Of a stretch of DNA of 26,199 nucleotides, positions 22,379 to 26,199 are shown piece after piece (within the stretch, counting starts at the first letter, position 1; each line of letters opens with the position of its first letter). Made by a program: the position numbers and the translations under genes. The notes under the pieces are model-generated. The model did no database searches. It was not told where the DNA came from and was given only the letters and a program-made list of their open reading frames with translations. Where the stretch lies: contig JBQCIO010000230.1 in the NCBI GenBank assembly GCA_051953655.1, positions 1-26,199 on the forward strand. Reading direction: 5' to 3'. This stretch comes from JBQCHF01 sp051953655 (GTDB taxonomy: Bacteria > Actinomycetota > Actinomycetes > Motilibacterales > Motilibacteraceae).

Positions 22379-23362
22379 GTGAGCGACCTGCCGATCGGCA
22401 TCGACGACGTCCGGGCCGCGGCCGCGCGCCTGCAAGGAGTCGCGAACCGCACCCCGCTGGTCACCTCGCGCACCCTCGACGAGCGGCTCGGCGCCCAGGT
22501 GGTCGCCAAGTGCGAGAACCTGCAGCGCACCGGCTCGTTCAAGTTCCGCGGCGCCTACAACCGTCTCTCGCTCGTCCCGGAGGAGGAGCGGCACCGCGGC
22601 GTGCTCGCCTTCAGCAGCGGCAACCACGCCCAGGGCGTCGCGCTGGCCGCCCGGCTACTCGGCATCCCGGCCACCATCGTGATGCCCACCGACGCCCCGG
22701 CCTCCAAGCGGGCGGCCACCGAGGGCTACGGGGCCGCCGTCATCTCCTACGACAGGGCGTCGGAGGACCGCGAGGAGGTCGCCGCCCGGGTGGCCGACGA
22801 GCTCCAGCCCGCGGCGGTCGTCCCGCCCTACGACGACCCCGCCGTGATGGCCGGTCAGGGCACCGCCGCCCTGGAGCTGCTCGAGGACGGCGTGACCCCC
22901 GACGTCGTGGTGGTGCCGCTGGGCGGCGGCGGCCTGATGAGCGGCTGGGCGACCGCGGTGAAGGCGCTCGCGCCGAAGGCGCGGATCGTGGGGGTGGAGA
23001 CCGAGGGCGCCGACGACTGGGTGCTCAGCCGCGCCGCGGGGGAGCGGGTGTCGATCCCCTCCCCGGCCACCGTGGCCGACGGCATCCGCACCCCGTCGCC
23101 GGGGCGCCACGCCTGGCCGGTGGTGCAGTCGCTGGTGGAGGACGTCGTCGTCGTGAGCGACGCCGCGGTGCTGGACGCCATGCGCTTCGTCCTGACCCGG
23201 ATGCGGCTCGTCGTCGAGCCCACCGGCGCCGTGGCGCTGGCCGCGCTGCTCACCTGTGCCGTGGAGAAGAGCGTGGGCCCGCTGGACGGCCGCACCGTGG
23301 CCACCATCTTCTGCGGCGGCAACGTCGACCCCGCCCAGCTGGCCGCGGTCCTGACCGGCTGA
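22379..23362 (+). CDS. Threonine/serine ammonia-lyase (catabolic type, no ACT domain)
   Basis: A 327-residue fold-type II PLP enzyme predicted to deaminate threonine or serine to a 2-oxo acid. The PLP Lys is K55 in GSFKFRGAYN, followed by FSSGNHAQGVALAARLLGIP and the phosphate loop VPLGGGGLMSG. The C-terminal regulatory ACT domain of biosynthetic IlvA is missing, as in catabolic dehydratases and serine racemases; serine racemase activity is an alternative. GTG 22379 was chosen because AAGGAG (22367-22372) is 6 nt upstream. It is the third gene of the compact operon starting at 20500 and ends 4 bp from the convergent aldo/keto reductase. Confidence 0.9.
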   Translation: MSDLPIGIDDVRAAAARLQGVANRTPLVTSRTLDERLGAQVVAKCENLQRTGSFKFRGAYNRLSLVPEEERHRGVLAFSSGNHAQGVALAARLLGIPATIVMPTDAPASKRAATEGYGAAVISYDRASEDREEVAARVADELQPAAVVPPYDDPAVMAGQGTAALELLEDGVTPDVVVVPLGGGGLMSGWATAVKALAPKARIVGVETEGADDWVLSRAAGERVSIPSPATVADGIRTPSPGRHAWPVVQSLVEDVVVVSDAAVLDAMRFVLTRMRLVVEPTGAVALAALLTCAVEKSVGPLDGRTVATIFCGGNVDPAQLAAVLTG

Positions 23363-23366
23363 GCGC

Positions 23367-24359
23367 CTACCAGCGGTCGTGCACGTGCGGCCGGACCAGC
23401 CGGTCGTAGACGTCGCGCACCCCGGCCAGCTGCTCCTGGGTGAGCGGCGGGAGGTCCGCCGCCGCGGCGTTGCCGCGCGCCTGCTCGGCGTTGCGGGCCC
23501 CGGGGATCACCGTGGTCAGGCCCGGCTGGTCGAGGATCCAGCGCAGCGCGAGCTGCGCGGTGGTCGCGCCCTCGGGCACCAGCGGTGCCAGCTCACGGAC
23601 CGCCCGCACGCCCACCTCGAAGGGGACGCCGGCGAACGTCTCGCCGACGTCGAAGGCCTCGCCCTGCCGGTTGTAGGTGCGGTGGTCGTCCGGGGCGAAC
23701 GTGGTGCTCTCGTCGTAGCGTCCGGAGAGCAGGCCCGACGCGAGCGGCACCCGGGCGATGACCGTGACCCCGGCCTCGGCCGCCGCGGGCAGCACCTGCT
23801 CGAGCGGCTTCTGCCGGAAGCAGTTGAGGATGATCTGCACGCTGGCCACGTGCGGGCGGGCGATGGCGAGCAGCGCCTCCTCGCAGGTCTCCACGGAGAC
23901 CCCGTAGGAGGCGATGCGGTCCTCCTCCACCAGCTCGTCCAGCGCGTCGTAGACGGCGTCGGTGGAGTAGACCGGGGTGGGCGGGCAGTGCAGTTGCACC
24001 AGGTCCAGGCTCTCCACCCCCAGGTTCTGGCGCGAGCGGTCGTTCCACGCGCGGAAGTTCTCCCGCACGTAGTTCTCCGGCACCTGCTCGACCCGGCGGC
24101 CCATCTTGGTGGCCACGAACGGCCCGTCCACGCCGGCGGCCCGGCGCTCGGCCAGCAGCCGGCCCACCAGCCGCTCGCTGCGGCCGTCGCCGTAGACGTC
24201 GGCGGTGTCCACGAAGGTCACGCCGGCGTCCATCGCGGCATGCAGGACGCCCAGGGCGTCGTCCTCGCTCACCGCGCCCCAGTCCGCCCCCAGCTGCCAG
24301 GCGCCCAGGCCGACGACGGACAGAGGGTGACCCAGTCGGGAGGTCTCGCGCTGCTCCAT
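23367..24359 (-). CDS. Aldo/keto reductase
   Basis: A 330-residue NADPH-dependent oxidoreductase of the AKR superfamily. The catalytic tetrad is D51, Y56 (VDTADVYGDG), K85 (VATKMG) and H124 (LVQLHCPP). The C-terminal TTAQLALRWILDQPGLTTVI and PGARNAEQARGN form the cofactor-binding end. The sequence falls with the YdhF/YhdN-like general-stress AKRs; the substrate is unknown. ATG 24359 (MEQRETSRLG) was chosen over the reading 13 codons longer, because TACGGT lies exactly 7 nt before it. Convergent with the dehydratase and divergent from the APC permease. Confidence 0.92.
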   Translation of the reverse strand: MEQRETSRLGHPLSVVGLGAWQLGADWGAVSEDDALGVLHAAMDAGVTFVDTADVYGDGRSERLVGRLLAERRAAGVDGPFVATKMGRRVEQVPENYVRENFRAWNDRSRQNLGVESLDLVQLHCPPTPVYSTDAVYDALDELVEEDRIASYGVSVETCEEALLAIARPHVASVQIILNCFRQKPLEQVLPAAAEAGVTVIARVPLASGLLSGRYDESTTFAPDDHRTYNRQGEAFDVGETFAGVPFEVGVRAVRELAPLVPEGATTAQLALRWILDQPGLTTVIPGARNAEQARGNAAAADLPPLTQEQLAGVRDVYDRLVRPHVHDRW

Positions 24360-24366
24360 GCCCGGC

Positions 24367-24372
24367 ACCGTA
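24367..24372 (-). promoter_or_regulatory. -10 element of the aldo/keto reductase (leaderless)
   Basis: On the minus strand TACGGT (24372 to 24367) is followed by seven bases (GCCGGGC) and then ATG 24359. This decides the start codon. Confidence 0.6.
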
Positions 24373-24485
24373 CCCGCGGGCGCCGCGCACCTCGTCATCG
24401 GCCGATGGCACTCCGGAGGTGTGCAGGCTGCGCGTTTTGGGAAGGCGCGATCGGGTACCGCCCGTCCCTTTTGCCTGGAGGCCCC

Positions 24486-25922
24486 ATGGCCACGCAGGAA
24501 CGCACCGTCCAGCCCAAGTCCGGCATGTTCCGCCGCAAGCCCGTCGTCGCCGACCTACGGGACGGCGCCGGGGGGCTGCAGCGACATCTGGGCCTGTGGC
24601 AGCTCACCGCCATCGGCGTGGGCGCGATCATCGGAGCCGGCATCTTCACGCTGGCCGGCACGGTGGCCAACGGCACCGCCGGGCCGGCGGTGAGCATCTC
24701 GTTCATCATCGCCGGCGTCGCGAGCGCCTGCGCCGCCCTGGCCTACGCCGAGTTCGGCGGCATGATCCCTCAGTCGGGCTCGGCGTACACCTACGGCTAC
24801 GCCGTCCTCGGCGAGTTCGCCGGCTGGATGATCGGCTGGGACCTGCTGCTGGAGTACACCGCCATCGTGGCGGTGGTCGCCATCGGCATCTCCGGCTACT
24901 TCGACTTCCTGCTGCAGGACCTCGGAGCCGGGCTGCCGTCCTGGATGCTGGGTGCCCCCGGTACCGGGGACGGCCACGTCGTCGACCTGTTCGCGATGAT
25001 CCTCTGCCTGCTCATCGCGTTCCTGCTCAACCGCGGGATCCGCTCCAGCGCCCGCGCCGAGAGCGTCCTCGTGCTGGTCAAGGTCGCCATCGTGCTCGCG
25101 GTGATCGTCGTCGGGTTCTTCTACGTGCACAAGGGCAACCTGAACCCCTACTTCCCCTACGGCTTCGGCGGCTCGGTCACCGGCGCGGCCACCGTCTTCT
25201 TCGCCGTGTTCGGCTACGACGCGATGAGCACCGCCGCGGAGGAGTCGAAGGACGCCCAGCGCATCCTGCCCACGGCGATCATCCTGTCGCTGGTCATCTC
25301 GATGGTGCTCTACCTGCTGGCCTGCACCGTGCTCACCGGCATGCAGAAGTACGACCAGATCGACCAGAAGAGCGGCTTCGCCTCGGCGTTCCAGTCCGTC
25401 GGGCTGAACGGGTTCGCCGACGTCGTGGCGGTCGGCGCGATCATCGGCATCCTGACCGTGCTCTTCTCGTTCATGCTCGGCGCCTCGCGGGTGTGGTTCG
25501 CGATCAGCCGCGACGGGCTGCTGCCGTCATGGTTCGCCAAGACCAACCGCAACGCCGCGCCGCACCGGCCCACCTGGATCATCGGCGTGGTCTCGGCGCT
25601 CATCGCCGGCTTCGTGCCCATCGGCGACGCCGCCGAGCTGACCAACATCGGCATCCTGCTGGCGTTCATCGTGGTGTCGGTGTCGGTCATCGTGCTGCGC
25701 TACCGGTCCCCGGAGATCCCGCGGACGTTCAAGACCCCGCTCATGCCGGTGCTGCCGCTGGTCGGCATCGCCTTCTCGATCTGGCTGATCAGCAAGCTCG
25801 ACCCGATCACCTGGGTCCGCTTCGCCGTCTGGTTCGTGCTCGGCTGCCTCGTCTACGGCCTCTACGGCTACCGCCGCAGCAAGCTGGGCCGGGGCGTCGC
25901 GGTGCACACGGCCGACGGCTGA
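24486..25922 (+). CDS. APC-family cationic amino-acid transporter (CAT/YfnA type)
   Basis: A 478-residue amino acid permease with about 12 membrane segments. The N-terminal LGLWQLTAIGVGAIIGAGIF is the helix-1 GxGIF substrate site of the APC superfamily. FAVFGYDAMSTAAEESKDAQ is the helix-6/loop signature of the cationic amino acid transporter group. ATG 24486 was chosen because GGAGG (24477-24481) is just upstream. It could import arginine or ornithine and so serve the arcAB genes 10 kb away, but this is inference; substrates in the group vary. It is transcribed divergently from the aldo/keto reductase and followed by a strong hairpin. Confidence 0.9.
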   Translation: MATQERTVQPKSGMFRRKPVVADLRDGAGGLQRHLGLWQLTAIGVGAIIGAGIFTLAGTVANGTAGPAVSISFIIAGVASACAALAYAEFGGMIPQSGSAYTYGYAVLGEFAGWMIGWDLLLEYTAIVAVVAIGISGYFDFLLQDLGAGLPSWMLGAPGTGDGHVVDLFAMILCLLIAFLLNRGIRSSARAESVLVLVKVAIVLAVIVVGFFYVHKGNLNPYFPYGFGGSVTGAATVFFAVFGYDAMSTAAEESKDAQRILPTAIILSLVISMVLYLLACTVLTGMQKYDQIDQKSGFASAFQSVGLNGFADVVAVGAIIGILTVLFSFMLGASRVWFAISRDGLLPSWFAKTNRNAAPHRPTWIIGVVSALIAGFVPIGDAAELTNIGILLAFIVVSVSVIVLRYRSPEIPRTFKTPLMPVLPLVGIAFSIWLISKLDPITWVRFAVWFVLGCLVYGLYGYRRSKLGRGVAVHTADG

Positions 25923-25935
25923 GGCCGCCCCCGCC

Positions 25936-25977
25936 CGGTCGGGGGGTCGTGACCGCCTGGTCACGGTCCCCCGGCCG
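25936..25977. terminator. 19-bp hairpin terminator after the APC transporter
   Basis: Arms 25936-25954 and 25959-25977 pair over 19 bp with three G-U pairs and a 4-nt loop (GCCT), starting 14 nt past the permease stop. It lies between convergent genes, so it may terminate both. Confidence 0.7.
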
Positions 25978-25989
25978 CGGGCCGCGGCC

Positions 25990-26199
25990 CTAGAGGCCGG
26001 CGCCGAGGTTGCGGTGCAGGTCGGCGTCCGCGCGGGCGCTGGACACGGCGCGGCGGGCACGGCCGGTCCAGTCGCAGTCGGCGCAGGTGGCGACGGCGAA
26101 CATGCCGCGGTGGACGACCGACACCTCGTGAGGACGTTCGTGGACGGCCGGGTCGATGAGGGGCGAGGGCCGGGTCGGCGCGGCGAGGGCCGAAGCGTC
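25990..26199 (-). CDS. C-terminal end of an unknown protein with a Cys-x2-Cys motif (partial)
   Basis: The minus-strand frame is open from the window edge to TAG at 25992-25990, giving 69 residues. The visible part starts DASALAAPTRPSPLIDPAVH, continues to VSVVHRGMFAVATCADCDWT and ends RADADLHRNLGAGL. TCADCDWTG looks like a zinc-knuckle half-site followed by a basic helix. I do not recognise the family. The real start lies outside the window. It converges on the APC gene across the hairpin at 25936-25977. Confidence 0.55.
   Translation of the reverse strand, partial: DASALAAPTRPSPLIDPAVHERPHEVSVVHRGMFAVATCADCDWTGRARRAVSSARADADLHRNLGAGL

Noticed and set aside
1..26199. CRISPR array, tRNA or rRNA genes
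   Set aside because: No regularly spaced direct repeats, cloverleaf-like segments or rRNA-like sequence were seen on either strand.

Overview
The window looks like a chromosomal segment of a high-GC actinobacterium. The evidence is the strong third-position G/C bias, frequent GTG starts, many leaderless-type promoters (TANNNT 6-7 nt before the start codon), and families such as an Lsr2-like protein, DUF222/HNH (13E12 type) and YciI/DGPF. The style resembles Geodermatophilaceae, but that placement is inference. I see no rRNA, tRNA, CRISPR array, IS element or prophage.

Layout. 1-4124: C-terminal end of a LuxR-type regulator, a hairpin-rich convergent gap, then a leftward group (GGDEF diguanylate cyclase, membrane/SRPBCC protein, zinc alcohol dehydrogenase; the last two overlap by 4 bp). 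4404-8589, rightward: a GPR1/FUN34/YaaH-like membrane protein, a 491-residue conserved protein of unknown function, a short Lsr2-like DNA-binding protein, a manganese (yybP-ykoY) riboswitch in front of a UPF0016/TMEM165-type Mn exporter, and a DUF1697 protein. 8612-11528: a 59-residue membrane protein and a permuted-papain-fold protein fire divergently from what looks like one symmetric promoter; then a SulP anion transporter and a 53-residue unknown. 11756-14484: arginine deiminase, ornithine carbamoyltransferase and a 145-residue unknown. 14584-16413, leftward: YciI-like protein and a DUF222/HNH protein. 16606-17871: GrpB-like protein and an SDR. 18006-20346, leftward: PrsW-type membrane protease, P-loop kinase, histidine phosphatase. 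20500-23362: beta-hydroxyacid dehydrogenase, D-cysteine desulfhydrase-like enzyme and threonine/serine dehydratase, tightly packed. 23367-25922: aldo/keto reductase (leftward) and an APC cationic amino-acid transporter. The right edge holds the end of a leftward gene with a Cys-x2-Cys motif.

Functionally this is mostly housekeeping and accessory metabolism: amino-acid catabolism and transport (arcAB, the PLP-enzyme operon, the APC permease), metal homeostasis under riboswitch control, redox enzymes and signalling. The least explained items are regulatory: the Mn riboswitch with a possible competing 5' hairpin, the symmetric bidirectional promoter at 8799-8805, long near-perfect hairpins at several convergent gene junctions (two sharing the 10-mer AAGGTGCCCT), and an Lsr2-type DNA-binding domain on an unfamiliar N-terminus. 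I did not find a clear multi-gene defence system or other plainly novel machine.
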